Part shown: one piece after another, positions 30,771 to 42,962 of the stretch | How the letters are laid out: each line of letters opens with the position of its first letter | How positions within the stretch are numbered: position 1 is the first letter of the stretch | Assembly: GCF_004681975.1 (NCBI RefSeq) | Contig: NZ_SMLK01000003.1 | Span: 248,001 to 312,000, forward strand | Direction of reading: 5' to 3' | DNA from: Ramlibacter humi | GTDB taxonomy: Bacteria > Pseudomonadota > Gammaproteobacteria > Burkholderiales > Burkholderiaceae_C | Length of the DNA: 64,000 nt | Made by a program: the position numbers and the translations under genes | The notes under the pieces: model-generated | What the model saw: only the letters and a program-made list of their open reading frames with translations | Databases searched by the model: none | Told to the model about the DNA's origin: nothing

Positions 30771-31256
30771 TTACTCGCCCGCGGCGGGCCCTGCATAGGC
30801 CTCGAGGCCGAGGGCGACGACGGTGGCGATCTCAGTGCCCACCTCGGCGCGGAATTCGTCCTCGGCCTGCCGCACCGCCTTGCGGAAGGCATCGACCCAG
30901 GCCAGCCCGGCTTCGGTAAACCTCACCTGCCGCGCGCGGGCATCCAGCGGGTCGGGCTCCCGCACGACCAGGCCCCAGGCTTCGCACTGCGTGACCAGGT
31001 CGCCCATCGCTTGCTTGGTCATGCCGGCGCGCGCCGCCAGGTCGGTGAGACGCGAGCCGCCCATGGCGAGGTGGCGGGTGATGTGGACGTGGGCCGCGCC
31101 CACTTGCGCCCTGGCGGCCAGGTTGGACAGCGCCAGCGGCACGTCCACGTTGTGCGCCATCAGGTGCAGCACGCGCTCGTCGAACCGCCGCATGGCGTGG
31201 CCGAGCAGGCGTCCCAAGTGGGTCTGCCGCCAGGCGTCATCCGGATGGGGGAGCAT
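30771..31256 (-). CDS. MarR family transcriptional regulator
   Basis: A 161-residue winged-helix regulator: helices around RLLGHAMRRFDERVLHLM, DNA-recognition region HITRHLAMGGSRLTDLAARAGMTKQAMGDLVTQCEAWGLV and wing VVREPDPLDARARQVRFTEAG, the D-x-R-x-R wing signature of MarR proteins. Ligand and targets unknown; MarR proteins commonly repress a divergent neighbour, but here that neighbour is recA, which has its own LexA box, so local control is doubtful. ATG 31256 was chosen; a TTG at 31283 would add nine residues. Confidence 0.85.
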   Translation of the reverse strand: MLPHPDDAWRQTHLGRLLGHAMRRFDERVLHLMAHNVDVPLALSNLAARAQVGAAHVHITRHLAMGGSRLTDLAARAGMTKQAMGDLVTQCEAWGLVVREPDPLDARARQVRFTEAGLAWVDAFRKAVRQAEDEFRAEVGTEIATVVALGLEAYAGPAAGE

Positions 31257-31339
31257 TCGTTGATGGTAAGGCAAACTGACCAAAAAACCCGTTTACGGCA
31301 CGCAACCTGCCGCGTTAGAGTGCTGGTCATGCATCCAGC

Positions 31340-31355
31340 CTGTGAATCAAAACAG
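31340..31355 (+). promoter_or_regulatory. LexA (SOS) box upstream of recA
   Basis: CTGT GAATCAAA ACAG is a perfect CTGT-N8-ACAG LexA half-site pair, 43 bp before the recA ATG, in the position expected to overlap the promoter. It indicates classical SOS control of recA-recX. Confidence 0.85.
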
Positions 31356-31398
31356 CGGATGTGGACAACCTAACTCATTGATTCACAAGGAGATTGCC

Positions 31399-32463
<1,065 letters not shown>

Positions 32464-32474
32464 GCGCCCGCCGC

Positions 32475-32933
32475 ATGCCGGCCGTCACGAGACAGCTGTC
32501 ACTCAAGGGGAGGGCCTTGCGCCTGCTCGGCCAGCGGGAACATTCCCGCGCCGAGCTGCTGCGCAAGCTGGCACCGCACGAAGAAGAAGCGGGCCAGCTG
32601 CAGCGCGTGCTGGACGAGCTGCAGGCCAAGGGTTTCATCCGCGACGAGCGGGTGGCCGAGTCGGTGCTGCACCGGCGTGCCGCCCGCCTGGGCGCGGGCC
32701 GCATCCGGCAGGAACTGCAGGCCAAGGGGCTGGCGGCCGACATCGTCGCGCAGGCGATGGACCAGCTGCGCGGCACCGAAGTGGAAAGGGCGCGCGAAGT
32801 GTGGCGCCGCAAGTTCGGTGAACTGCCGCAGGACGCGGCCGCGCGCGGCAAGCAGTCGCGGTTCCTGGCGGCGCGGGGCTTCGGAGGGGAAACGATCCGC
32901 CGCGTGCTCGGCGGATCGGGCGACGAAGACTGA
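32475..32933 (+). CDS. recX: recombination regulator RecX
   Basis: RecX binds RecA filaments and limits their growth. The 152-residue product has three tandem three-helix repeats: LKGRALRLLGQREHSRAELLRKL, VLDELQAKGFIRDERVAESVL..., and RKFGELPQDAAARGKQSRFLAARGF. It starts 11 bp after the recA stop as usual and shares its SOS promoter. It converges on argC, the two stops being about 10 bp apart. Confidence 0.93.
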   Translation: MPAVTRQLSLKGRALRLLGQREHSRAELLRKLAPHEEEAGQLQRVLDELQAKGFIRDERVAESVLHRRAARLGAGRIRQELQAKGLAADIVAQAMDQLRGTEVERAREVWRRKFGELPQDAAARGKQSRFLAARGFGGETIRRVLGGSGDED

Positions 32934-32942
32934 AGGCCGGCC

Positions 32943-33863
32943 TTACAGGCCGAACATCAGCTTCAGGTTCTGCACGGCGGCGCCGCTGGCGCCCTTGCCC
33001 AGGTTGTCCAGGCGCGCCACCAGCACGGCCTGCCGCTGTTCTTCGTTGCCGAAAACGCGCAGTTCCATCTTGTTGGTGTCGTTCAGCGCGGTGGCTTCGA
33101 TGCGGCCGCCTTCGATGGCCGGCTCCACGGTCACCCATTCGCTGCCGGCGTAATGTTTTTTCAGCGCCTGCTCCAGCTCGGCCAGCTTGGGCTTGCCCGG
33201 CAGATCGTCCAGGAACAGCGGCAGCTGCACCAGCATGCCCTGCGCGAAGTTGCCGACCGACGGGATGAAGATCGGCCGGCGCGTCAGGCCGGTGTACTTC
33301 ACGATCTCCGGCAGGTGCTTGTGCTTGAGCGCGAGGCCGTAAAGCTCGAACGGGCCTGACTCGCCCTTCTGGAACGCTTCGATCATCGAGCGGCCGCCGC
33401 CCGTGTAGCCGCTGACGGCGGGAATGGCGAGCGGGAAGTCCTTCGGGATGATCCCTGCATCGACCAGCGGCCGGATGAGGGCGATCGCGCCCGTCGAGTA
33501 ACAGCCGGGGTTGCTCACCCGCCTGGCCTTCTGCACGGCTTCACGCTGGCCGGGCGCCAGTTCCGGGAAGCCGAAGACCCAGCCGTCGGCCACGCGATGC
33601 GCCGTCGAGGCATCGATGATGCGCGGGGCCTTGCCCTTCTCTTTCTCGATGGCGTCGACCATGGCCGCCGATTCGCGCGCCGCATCGTCGTGCAGGCACA
33701 GGATCACCAGGTCCACGCCGGCCATCAGCTCGCGCTTGGCGGCCGGGTCCTTTCGCCGCTCGGACGCGATGCTCATGAGCTGGACCGACGGCATCTTCTC
33801 GAGCCGTTCGCGGATCTGCAGGCCGGTGGTGCCGGCCTCGCCGTCGATGAAGACCTTGGGCAT
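32943..33863 (-). CDS. argC: N-acetyl-gamma-glutamyl-phosphate reductase (type 2)
   Basis: Reduces N-acetylglutamyl phosphate to the semialdehyde with NADPH in arginine synthesis. At 306 residues it is of the short, second ArgC type: [18 protein letters not shown] nucleotide-binding loop, catalytic Cys in [14 protein letters not shown] and substrate residues in [17 protein letters not shown] 33863 ([10 protein letters not shown]) matches family starts; the open frame continues to 34019 without homology. Single gene, divergent from sucC. Confidence 0.94.
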   Translation of the reverse strand: MPKVFIDGEAGTTGLQIRERLEKMPSVQLMSIASERRKDPAAKRELMAGVDLVILCLHDDAARESAAMVDAIEKEKGKAPRIIDASTAHRVADGWVFGFPELAPGQREAVQKARRVSNPGCYSTGAIALIRPLVDAGIIPKDFPLAIPAVSGYTGGGRSMIEAFQKGESGPFELYGLALKHKHLPEIVKYTGLTRRPIFIPSVGNFAQGMLVQLPLFLDDLPGKPKLAELEQALKKHYAGSEWVTVEPAIEGGRIEATALNDTNKMELRVFGNEEQRQAVLVARLDNLGKGASGAAVQNLKLMFGL

Positions 33864-34017
33864 GAAACTGTCCTGTGAATCCGCCCGGCGGGGCTTGCCC
33901 CAGCGCCGGGTTTGTGCAACGCACCATGATACAGTCGGCGGCTGCACTTCGCTGGCGAGGCGCCGCAGCCGCGCTCCTGAAGTCGCCGCACCGCCCATCC
34001 GTCCCGAAAGAGACCCC

Positions 34018-35181
<1,164 letters not shown>

Positions 35182-35197
35182 AGCCCGGAGCAAGCAC

Positions 35198-36091
<894 letters not shown>

Positions 36092-36123
36092 AGCGCGCCC
36101 GCCACGTGCGGGCATCGATTCCG

Positions 36124-36148
36124 AAAGCCGGCCCCGTGCCGGCTTTTT
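36124..36148 (+). terminator. rho-independent terminator after sucD
   Basis: Stem AAAGCCGGC (36124-36132) with GCCGGCTTT (36138-36146), loop CCCGT, ending in five Ts at 36144-36148. It separates sucCD from the kinase-pilus block. The following 189 bp up to 36338 hold no recognisable gene and presumably the promoter of that block. Confidence 0.88.
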
Positions 36149-36337
36149 CGCGTCTTGTGCATCGCAGCACGACTTGCCGCTTATTTGCAACAAAACGTAC
36201 TGAGGCCGTGAGCTATTGCCTTGTCCGCTCTGGGGCCCTCTGCTAACGTCCAGCCAGAAGTCCTGCCCCTCGGCGGAGCGGGCGAGGAAGGCTGTCCTTG
36301 GCGGCAGAAAAGTCCACCCGAGGCACAAGGGGCAGAA

Positions 36338-39073
36338 GTGAGTCACTCTTCAACAGGCAAACGCCGCCAGTTCTGGCGCGCGGACTGGTTCATCGGCGCC
36401 GCCATCGTCGTCGCGGTGTTCGTCCTGTGGAAAGCCACCGGCCTGTTCGAAGCCCTGGAGCGCCGCTTCTACGACACGGCCAGCAGCCAGAGTTCGCGCC
36501 AGCCTTCGGACCGCATCGCGGTCATCGCCATCGACGACCAGAGCATCGCCAACATCGGGCGCTGGCCGTGGCCGCGCGACGTGCACGCCGAGCTGATCGA
36601 CAAGCTGGCCGCCGCCAAGGCCAAGACCATCGTCTACAACTCGTTCTTCTTCGAGCCGCAGACCGAGCGCGGCCTGGTGATCGTCCGCAAGATCAAGGAA
36701 GCCCTGGGCGCCGGCGCGGACAGCAACGAAGCCATCGCCAAGCTGATGGCCGAGGCCGAGCAATCGCTGGACACCGACGCCAAGCTGGCGGCCAGCATGG
36801 CCAAGGCGGGCAACGTCATCGTCCCTTCGGTGTTCGTGCTGGGCGAGCCGCAGGGCAAGCCTGACAAGGAACTGCCCGCGGGCGTGGCCAGGAACGCCGT
36901 GGCCGACAAGGACAGCTTCTCGCTGCCGGCCGTGCGCGGCCAGTACCCGCTGGACGCCATCGGCAATGCGGCCGCCGGCGTAGGCCACCTGAACGTCACC
37001 AACGATCCGGACGGCGCCGTGCGGGCCGATCCGCTGTTGATCAACTACTACGGCCAAGGCGTGCCGTCGATGTCGCTTCTGGCCGCGGCCAAGAGCCTGA
37101 ACCTCGGCCCCGGCGACATCAAGGTGCTGCCGGGCGAAGGCGTGCAGGTGGGCCGCCTGCGCATCCGCACAGATGACGCCGCGCGCATCCTGCCGCAGTT
37201 CTACCGCGCGCGCGACGGCAAGCCGCCGTTCGCCGTCGACTCCTTCTACGACGTGCTGAACGGCAAGATTCCCGCCAGCAAATACGCCGACAAGATCGTC
37301 CTCATCGGTCCTACCGCGCAAGGCGTGGGCACCACGTTCCCCGTGCCTGGCTACGCGGCGCTCAGCCCCGCGGAGATGATGGCGCACGTCACCTCCAACA
37401 TCCTCGGCGAGCATTTCATCGTCGAGCCTTCGTGGGGCGGCTGGGCAGCGTTCGGCGCCTTCCTGCTGGTGGCGGGCTATCTCATCGCGGGACTGCCTCG
37501 CCTGTCGGCGGGTGTCGGTGCGGCCACGTCCGGCGCGCTGCTGCTGGCGCTGCTGGTCGCCGAGTACTTCCTGCTTTCCAGCGCCGCGACCTGGCTGCGC
37601 TTCGTGTTGCCGGCGGCATTGCTGGTCATCGGCCACGCCGCGCTGACGACCAAGCGCTTCCTGGTCACCGAGGCGGGCAAGGTGAAGTCGGACGAGGAAT
37701 CGGCCGAGACCAACCGCATGATGGGCCTGGCGCTGCAGGGCCAAGGCCAGCTGGACATGGCGTTCGACCGCTTTCGGCGCGTGCCGCTGAACGACTCGCT
37801 GATGGACAACCTGTTCAACCTGGCGCTGGACTTCGAGCGCAAGCGCCAGTTCAACAAGGCCGAAGCCGTGTACATGCACATGGCCACATACAACAAGGAC
37901 TACAAGGACCTGCAGGCGCGCATCAACCGCGCCAAGAACCTGTCCGAGACCGTGATGCTGGGCGGCGGCGGGGCGCACCCCGGCGGCACCATGCTGCTGG
38001 ATGGCGGCGCGGTGGAAAAGCCCATGCTGGGCCGCTACCAGGTCGAGAAGGAACTGGGCAAGGGCGCGATGGGCGTCGTCTACATGGGCAAGGACCCGAA
38101 GATCGGCCGCGTGGTGGCGATCAAGACGATGGCCCTGTCGCAGGAATTCGAGGGCGAGGAGCTGAACGACGCGCGCGAGCGCTTCTTCCGCGAGGCCGAG
38201 ACGGCCGGCCGCCTGCAGCACCAGAACATCGTCACCATCTTCGACGCGGGCGAAGAGCACGACCTGGCTTATATCGCCATGGAATTCCTCAGGGGCAAGG
38301 ACTTGGCCGACTTCTGCAAGGACGGCCACCTGCTGCCCATCCCGCGCGTGCTGTCCATCGTCGCCCGCGTGGCGGAAGCGCTGGCCTACGCGCACCGGCA
38401 GAACGTGGTGCACCGCGACATCAAGCCGGCCAATATCATGTACGAGCACGATTCGGACACCGTCAAGGTCACCGACTTCGGCATCGCGCGCATCACCGAC
38501 TCCAGCAAGACCAAGACCGGCCTGGTGTTGGGCACGCCCAGCTTCATGTCGCCCGAGCAGATCGCGGGCAAGAAGGTGGACGGCCGCTCCGACCTCTATT
38601 CGCTTGGTGTGATGCTGTTCCAGATGCTCGGCGGCGTGCTGCCGTTCCGCGGCGATTCGATGGCGGAGCTGATGTACAAGATCGCCAACGAGGAAGCGCC
38701 GGACATCCGCGTCGTGCGCAGCGAGATCCCCGAGCGGCTGGCGCAGGTGGTGGCGCTGGCCCTGGCCAAGAAGCCCGAGGCCCGCTACCAGGACGGCGAC
38801 AGGTTCGCGGCCGACCTGCGGGCCGCCAGCGCGGGGCTGGCTGGCGGCGCACCCGCTTCCGCGGCGGCCGGCGATGACATGAACAAGACCCGTGCCATGA
38901 ATCTGGGGGCCGCCGCCCAGGCGCAGGCCGTGGCGGAGAAGACCATGGTCATGGCAGCCCATCCGGGCGGCTATGATGCGCCTGCGGCGGCCGGCGGGGA
39001 AACCGATGCCTTCGCCAAGACGGCGGTGTTCAACAACAAGCCAGACATTCCCAAGGCCGATCCGGAGGCCTGA
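36338..39073 (+). CDS. CHASE2-domain transmembrane serine/threonine protein kinase
   Basis: An approximately 911-residue Hanks-type kinase with an extracytoplasmic sensor. In order: N-terminal helix (about 16-32), CHASE2 domain (about 45-355; VIAIDDQSIANIGRWPWPR), three further transmembrane helices (about 365-450), a TPR-like cytoplasmic linker (about 460-545), and a protein kinase domain (about 567-830) with GKGAMGVVY, VAIKTM, HRDIKPANIMY (H692) and DFGIARI (D713). The C-terminal tail is Ala/Gly rich with several Thr motifs such as EKTMVM (T869). The GTG at 36338 follows AAGGGG at 36327-36332; an upstream TTG at 36221 is possible. First gene of a block with phosphatase, FHA protein, cyclase and PilB-type ATPase. 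Confidence 0.92.
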   Translation: MSHSSTGKRRQFWRADWFIGAAIVVAVFVLWKATGLFEALERRFYDTASSQSSRQPSDRIAVIAIDDQSIANIGRWPWPRDVHAELIDKLAAAKAKTIVYNSFFFEPQTERGLVIVRKIKEALGAGADSNEAIAKLMAEAEQSLDTDAKLAASMAKAGNVIVPSVFVLGEPQGKPDKELPAGVARNAVADKDSFSLPAVRGQYPLDAIGNAAAGVGHLNVTNDPDGAVRADPLLINYYGQGVPSMSLLAAAKSLNLGPGDIKVLPGEGVQVGRLRIRTDDAARILPQFYRARDGKPPFAVDSFYDVLNGKIPASKYADKIVLIGPTAQGVGTTFPVPGYAALSPAEMMAHVTSNILGEHFIVEPSWGGWAAFGAFLLVAGYLIAGLPRLSAGVGAATSGALLLALLVAEYFLLSSAATWLRFVLPAALLVIGHAALTTKRFLVTEAGKVKSDEESAETNRMMGLALQGQGQLDMAFDRFRRVPLNDSLMDNLFNLALDFERKRQFNKAEAVYMHMATYNKDYKDLQARINRAKNLSETVMLGGGGAHPGGTMLLDGGAVEKPMLGRYQVEKELGKGAMGVVYMGKDPKIGRVVAIKTMALSQEFEGEELNDARERFFREAETAGRLQHQNIVTIFDAGEEHDLAYIAMEFLRGKDLADFCKDGHLLPIPRVLSIVARVAEALAYAHRQNVVHRDIKPANIMYEHDSDTVKVTDFGIARITDSSKTKTGLVLGTPSFMSPEQIAGKKVDGRSDLYSLGVMLFQMLGGVLPFRGDSMAELMYKIANEEAPDIRVVRSEIPERLAQVVALALAKKPEARYQDGDRFAADLRAASAGLAGGAPASAAAGDDMNKTRAMNLGAAAQAQAVAEKTMVMAAHPGGYDAPAAAGGETDAFAKTAVFNNKPDIPKADPEA

Positions 39074-39084
39074 GCCGGCCAGCT

Positions 39085-39870
39085 ATGAATTACGAGTTCT
39101 GCACGCGTACCGACCCGGGCCTCGCCAGAGAGAACAACGAGGACTCCGTCACCTTTGACGAGCCCAATCGCCTCGGCATCCTGGCCGACGGCATGGGCGG
39201 CTACAACGCCGGCGAGATCGCCAGCGGCATGGCCACCACCTTCATCAAGTCCGAGCTCGGGCGCTGGCTGGCCCAGGCCGGCCGGCATGCCAGCGCCAAG
39301 GAAGTGCGCCGCGCGATGGAGATCTGCGTGGACAACGCCAACCGCTCCATCTTCAACGCCGCCAACTCCAACCCGCAGTATTCGGGCATGGGCACGACGC
39401 TGGTCGTGGGCGTGTTCCAGGACGGGCGCCTGCTCCTGGGCCACATCGGCGACTCGCGCTGCTACCGCCTGCGCGGCGGGGAGCTGGCCCAGATCACCAA
39501 GGACCACTCGCTGCTGCAGGAGCAGATGGACGCGGGCCTCATCACGCCGGAGCAGGCGGCTGTCTCCACCAACAAGAACCTGGTCACCCGCGCCCTGGGC
39601 GTGGAAGACGCGGTGCTGCTGGAAGTGAACGAGCACAAGGTGGAGCCGGGCGACATCTACGTCATGTGCTCCGACGGCCTGTCGGACATGGTGGACGACG
39701 AGGGCATCGCGCGCGTCCTGGCCGGCGAAGCCGCGCTGGAGGAGAAGGCGGTGCAGCTGGTGGACGCGGCCAACGCGAACGGGGGCCGGGACAACATCTC
39801 GGTACTGCTTGCGCAGGCGGACAGCGGGGCGAAAAAGAAGGGACTGATCTCCCGATTGCTGGGAAAATAG
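39085..39870 (+). CDS. PP2C-family Ser/Thr protein phosphatase
   Basis: A 261-residue metal-dependent phosphatase of the Stp1/PrpC type, without signal or membrane segment. Motifs in order: RENNEDSVTF (metal Asp), LADGMGGYNAGEIAS, MGTTLVVGVF, GHIGDSRCYRLR, LVTRALG, CSDGLSDMV and GGRDNISVLL. It lies 11 bp after the kinase gene, so it is the expected antagonist of that kinase. The C-terminal KKKGLISRLLGK may associate with the membrane. Confidence 0.95.
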   Translation: MNYEFCTRTDPGLARENNEDSVTFDEPNRLGILADGMGGYNAGEIASGMATTFIKSELGRWLAQAGRHASAKEVRRAMEICVDNANRSIFNAANSNPQYSGMGTTLVVGVFQDGRLLLGHIGDSRCYRLRGGELAQITKDHSLLQEQMDAGLITPEQAAVSTNKNLVTRALGVEDAVLLEVNEHKVEPGDIYVMCSDGLSDMVDDEGIARVLAGEAALEEKAVQLVDAANANGGRDNISVLLAQADSGAKKKGLISRLLGK

Positions 39871-39926
39871 GCCTTCGGTTTTCGGTATTGAATTTTTAGA
39901 AGAGAGATCTGGAACAGGAGTGGGCC

Positions 39927-40589
39927 ATGCCGAAGATGATCGTCTCGATCGACGGTGTCGTCATCAAGGAAGTGCAGCTGACGAAAGACCGCACCACGCT
40001 GGGCCGCCGTCCGTACAACGACATCGTGATCGACAACCTCGCGGTGAGCGGCGAGCACGCCGTGCTGCAGATGACCGGCAATGAGGTCTACCTCGAGGAC
40101 TTGAACAGCACCAACGGCACCTACATCAACGGCAAGGCCGTGAAGAAGCAGCTGTTGCAGAACAACGACACGGTCGAGATCGGCAAGTACAAGATCAAGT
40201 ATGTGAACGAGGTGCCGGGCGCCACGTTCGAGAAGACCATGATCATGAAGCCGGGCATGGTGCCCCCGGCGGCGCCTGCGGGAGCAACCGCGGGCGCGGC
40301 TGCCGCCACCGGCGGGGACCTGGCCGACGTCAAGGGCGCCATCAAGGTGCTCTCCGGCGCCGCCGCCGGCCGCGAAGTGCCACTGGTCAAGGTGGTCACC
40401 ACCATCGGCAAGCCCGGCGTCGCCGTGGCCGCCATCACCAAGCGCCCCCACGGCTTCGTCGTCGCCCATGTCGAAGGCGGCAACAAGCCCACGCTCAATG
40501 GCGCGGCCATCGGCCAGGAGCCGGTCACCCTGAAGAACGGTGACCTGCTGGAGCTCGCCGGCACCCAGATGCAATTCGTCCAGGGCTGA
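39927..40589 (+). CDS. FHA-domain protein with a second, degenerate FHA-like domain
   Basis: A 220-residue soluble phosphothreonine-binding protein. The first FHA domain (residues about 5-90) has the conserved GRRPYNDIVIDNLAVSGEHA (Arg, Ser, His of the pThr pocket) and LNSTNGTYINGK. A Thr/Met segment FEKTMIMKPGM (T104) and an Ala-rich linker follow. The second half (about 135-220) resembles an FHA beta sandwich (TTIGKPGVAVAAI, PTLNGAAIG, LKNGDLLELAG) but lacks the S-x-x-H pair, so it may not bind pThr. It is 56 bp after the phosphatase gene and presumably reads out kinase phosphorylation. Confidence 0.92.
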   Translation: MPKMIVSIDGVVIKEVQLTKDRTTLGRRPYNDIVIDNLAVSGEHAVLQMTGNEVYLEDLNSTNGTYINGKAVKKQLLQNNDTVEIGKYKIKYVNEVPGATFEKTMIMKPGMVPPAAPAGATAGAAAATGGDLADVKGAIKVLSGAAAGREVPLVKVVTTIGKPGVAVAAITKRPHGFVVAHVEGGNKPTLNGAAIGQEPVTLKNGDLLELAGTQMQFVQG

Positions 40590-40634
40590 TAGCCCCGGGC
40601 GTTCGCAAAGCAACACTCGCCAGCTCGGGGCCGG

Positions 40635-42884
40635 ATGGGCGCGCTCGCCAGACACTGGACCCGGATCGCGGTCACCCTCATCCCGCTGCTCATCGCCCTG
40701 CTGCACGCCAGCGGGGCGTTGCCGCTGGCGGCGCTCGACCGCTTGGACAACGTTCTTTATGACGCCCGCCTGCGCGCCACCATGCCGCGCACGATGGACG
40801 AGCGCATCGTCATCGTCGACATCGACGAGAAAAGCCTGGCCGAAGTCGGCCGCTGGCCCTGGGGCCGCAACCGCATGGCTGAACTCACGGACGAACTGTT
40901 CGACCGCCAGCAGGTGGCGCTGGCCGGCTTCGACGTGGTGTTTGCCGAACCCGATGACAGCTCGGGCCTGAAGCGGCTGCGCGCGCTGGCGCAAGGTGAG
41001 TTGAAGGACGCGCCTGGTTTCGCGGGGCGCATCGACCAGCTGGCCGGTTCTCTGGACTACGACGCCGTGTTCGCACGCTCGCTGCAGAAGAAGCCGGCGG
41101 TGCTGGGCTACTACTTCAGCAGCGACCGCGGCGGCGGCACCAGCGGCGTGCTGACCGAGCCGGTGATGAAGCGCGAGGACCTGCGCGGCCGGCCGATCCG
41201 CTTCACGGCCTGGAACGGCTACGGTTCCAACATCGAGCCCATCGCCAAGGCGGCGCCCATGGCGGGGTTCTTCAACCCGATCATCGACGTCGACGGCGTG
41301 GTGCGCGCCGTGCCGCTTCTCGCGGAATACGGCGACCAGTACTACGAATCGCTGTCGCTGGCCATGTTCCGCATGTTGGTTGGCCTGCCGACGGTGGAAC
41401 CCGGCTTCCCGCGCGACCGCTTCCTCGGCCGTGGGTACCAGGGCCTGGAAAGCGTGGTGCTTCGCCTCGGGCAGAAGACCATGGGCATCCCGGTGGACGA
41501 CCGCGTGTCGGCGCTGGTGCCTTTCCGCGGCCCGGGCGGCGTGAGCGGCGGCTCGTTCCGCTACGTCTCCGCCGGCGACCTGGTGGCCAGGCGCCTGCCG
41601 CCCGGCAGCCTGAAAGGCAAGATCGTCCTGGTGGGCACCACGGCGCCCGGCCTGCAAGACCTGCGCTCCACCCCCATGAGCGAGACCTACCCGGGGGTGG
41701 AGACGCACGCCAACATGATCTCGGGCCTGCTGGACAACCGCCTGGCCGTGCGGCCCGACTACGCCATTGGCTACGACGTGGTGGTGCTGCTCCTCGCGGG
41801 CCTGGTGCTGGCATTTGCGCTGCCGCTGCTCACCGCGCCCAAGGCGGTGGCGGTCAGTCTCGGCGTGCTGGCCGCGGTGGTGGGCCTGAACCTGTGGCTG
41901 TTCCTCGGCGCCGGTCTGGTCATGCCGCTGGCCGCAGCGCTGTCGATGGTGCTGACGGCTTTCGCGCTGAACATGAGCTACGGCTACTTCATCGAAAGCC
42001 GTTCCAAGCGCGAGCTGGCCAACCTGTTCGGCACCTACGTCCCGCCGGAGCTGGTGGACGAGATGGTCAAGGACCCGGACAGCTACAGCATGACGGCCAC
42101 CAACAAGGAGCTGACGGTGATGTTCTGCGACATGCGGGGCTTCACCAAGATGTCCGAGAAGATGGAGCCAGTGCAGCTGCAGGAGCTGCTGAACGCGGTG
42201 TTCAACCGGCTGACGGACATCATCCGCGACAACCGCGGCACCATCGACAAGTACATGGGCGACTGCGTGATGGCCTTCTGGGGCGCGCCGGTCGAAACTT
42301 CCGAGCACGCTCACTTGGCGGTCAAGAGCTCGATGGAGATGGCCGACGCGGTGCGCAAGATCAACGAGGAGCACCGCGAAAAAGGCCTGCCGGAGATCGG
42401 CGTGGGCATCGGCCTGAACACCGGGATGATGTGCGTGGGCGACATGGGCTCGCAGGTGCGCCGCAGCTACACGGTGATCGGCGACGCGGTCAACCTGGGC
42501 TCCCGGCTCGAGGGCCTGTCCAAGGCCTACGGCGTGGACATCGTGGTCAGCGAAAGCACCCGCCAGCTGGCCAAGGACTTCGCCTGGCAGGAACTGGACC
42601 GGGTGCGCGTCAAGGGCAAGGAGCAGGCCGTGGCCATCTTCTGGCCGGTGGCGCCGGCGGACAGGCTGGAAAAGCCGCAGCAGGACGAGCTCAAAACCTG
42701 GGCGGCGCTGCTGAAGGCGTACCGGGCGCAGGACTGGGACAACTGCGAAGTGCTGCTGCTCAACCTGCAGCGCATGAACCCCAAAAAATTCCTTTACGAG
42801 CTGTACAACGAACGTGTAGCCTCAATGAAGCTGTTGCCGTTCGACCCGGCCTGGGACGGCGCCACCAACTTCGAGACCAAATGA
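40635..42884 (+). CDS. CHASE2-domain adenylate cyclase
   Basis: A 749-residue membrane cyclase: N-terminal helix (about 10-30), CHASE2 sensor (about 35-375; IVIVDIDEKSLAEVGRWPWGR, closely like the neighbouring kinase sensor), two to three transmembrane helices (about 378-455) and a class III cyclase domain (about 485-675). Metal Asp D499 is in FCDMRGFTKMS, substrate Lys K539 in TIDKYMGDCVMAFWG and Thr in YTVIGDAVNLGSRLEG, the K/T set typical of ATP-specific bacterial enzymes. A 75-residue helical tail follows (LLKAYRAQDWDNCEVLLLNL). It lies 45 bp after the FHA gene. Confidence 0.93.
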   Translation: MGALARHWTRIAVTLIPLLIALLHASGALPLAALDRLDNVLYDARLRATMPRTMDERIVIVDIDEKSLAEVGRWPWGRNRMAELTDELFDRQQVALAGFDVVFAEPDDSSGLKRLRALAQGELKDAPGFAGRIDQLAGSLDYDAVFARSLQKKPAVLGYYFSSDRGGGTSGVLTEPVMKREDLRGRPIRFTAWNGYGSNIEPIAKAAPMAGFFNPIIDVDGVVRAVPLLAEYGDQYYESLSLAMFRMLVGLPTVEPGFPRDRFLGRGYQGLESVVLRLGQKTMGIPVDDRVSALVPFRGPGGVSGGSFRYVSAGDLVARRLPPGSLKGKIVLVGTTAPGLQDLRSTPMSETYPGVETHANMISGLLDNRLAVRPDYAIGYDVVVLLLAGLVLAFALPLLTAPKAVAVSLGVLAAVVGLNLWLFLGAGLVMPLAAALSMVLTAFALNMSYGYFIESRSKRELANLFGTYVPPELVDEMVKDPDSYSMTATNKELTVMFCDMRGFTKMSEKMEPVQLQELLNAVFNRLTDIIRDNRGTIDKYMGDCVMAFWGAPVETSEHAHLAVKSSMEMADAVRKINEEHREKGLPEIGVGIGLNTGMMCVGDMGSQVRRSYTVIGDAVNLGSRLEGLSKAYGVDIVVSESTRQLAKDFAWQELDRVRVKGKEQAVAIFWPVAPADRLEKPQQDELKTWAALLKAYRAQDWDNCEVLLLNLQRMNPKKFLYELYNERVASMKLLPFDPAWDGATNFETK

Positions 42885-42892
42885 GGACCGCC

Positions 42893-42961
42893 ATGGGCAC
42901 CCTCTCCCGCCAACTGCCGCGCCTCGCCGGCACCCGCGCCGCCGGGCGCCAGGGGGCCTGA
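42893..42961 (+). CDS. possible 22-codon leader peptide
   Basis: A short frame MGTLSRQLPRLAG... of 22 codons between the cyclase and phosphodiesterase genes. It has GAGG at 42884-42887 suitably spaced from ATG 42893 and its TGA ends one base before the GTG start of the phosphodiesterase, so its translation could couple the two. It is basic and Arg/Ala rich, with no known family; it may be only chance. Confidence 0.25.
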   Translation: MGTLSRQLPRLAGTRAAGRQGA

Positions 42962-42962
42962 C

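Noticed and set aside
36149-36337. Search for a CRP, sigma-54 or LexA site upstream of the CHASE2 kinase gene
   Set aside because: No convincing match was seen; the promoter of the block remains undefined.
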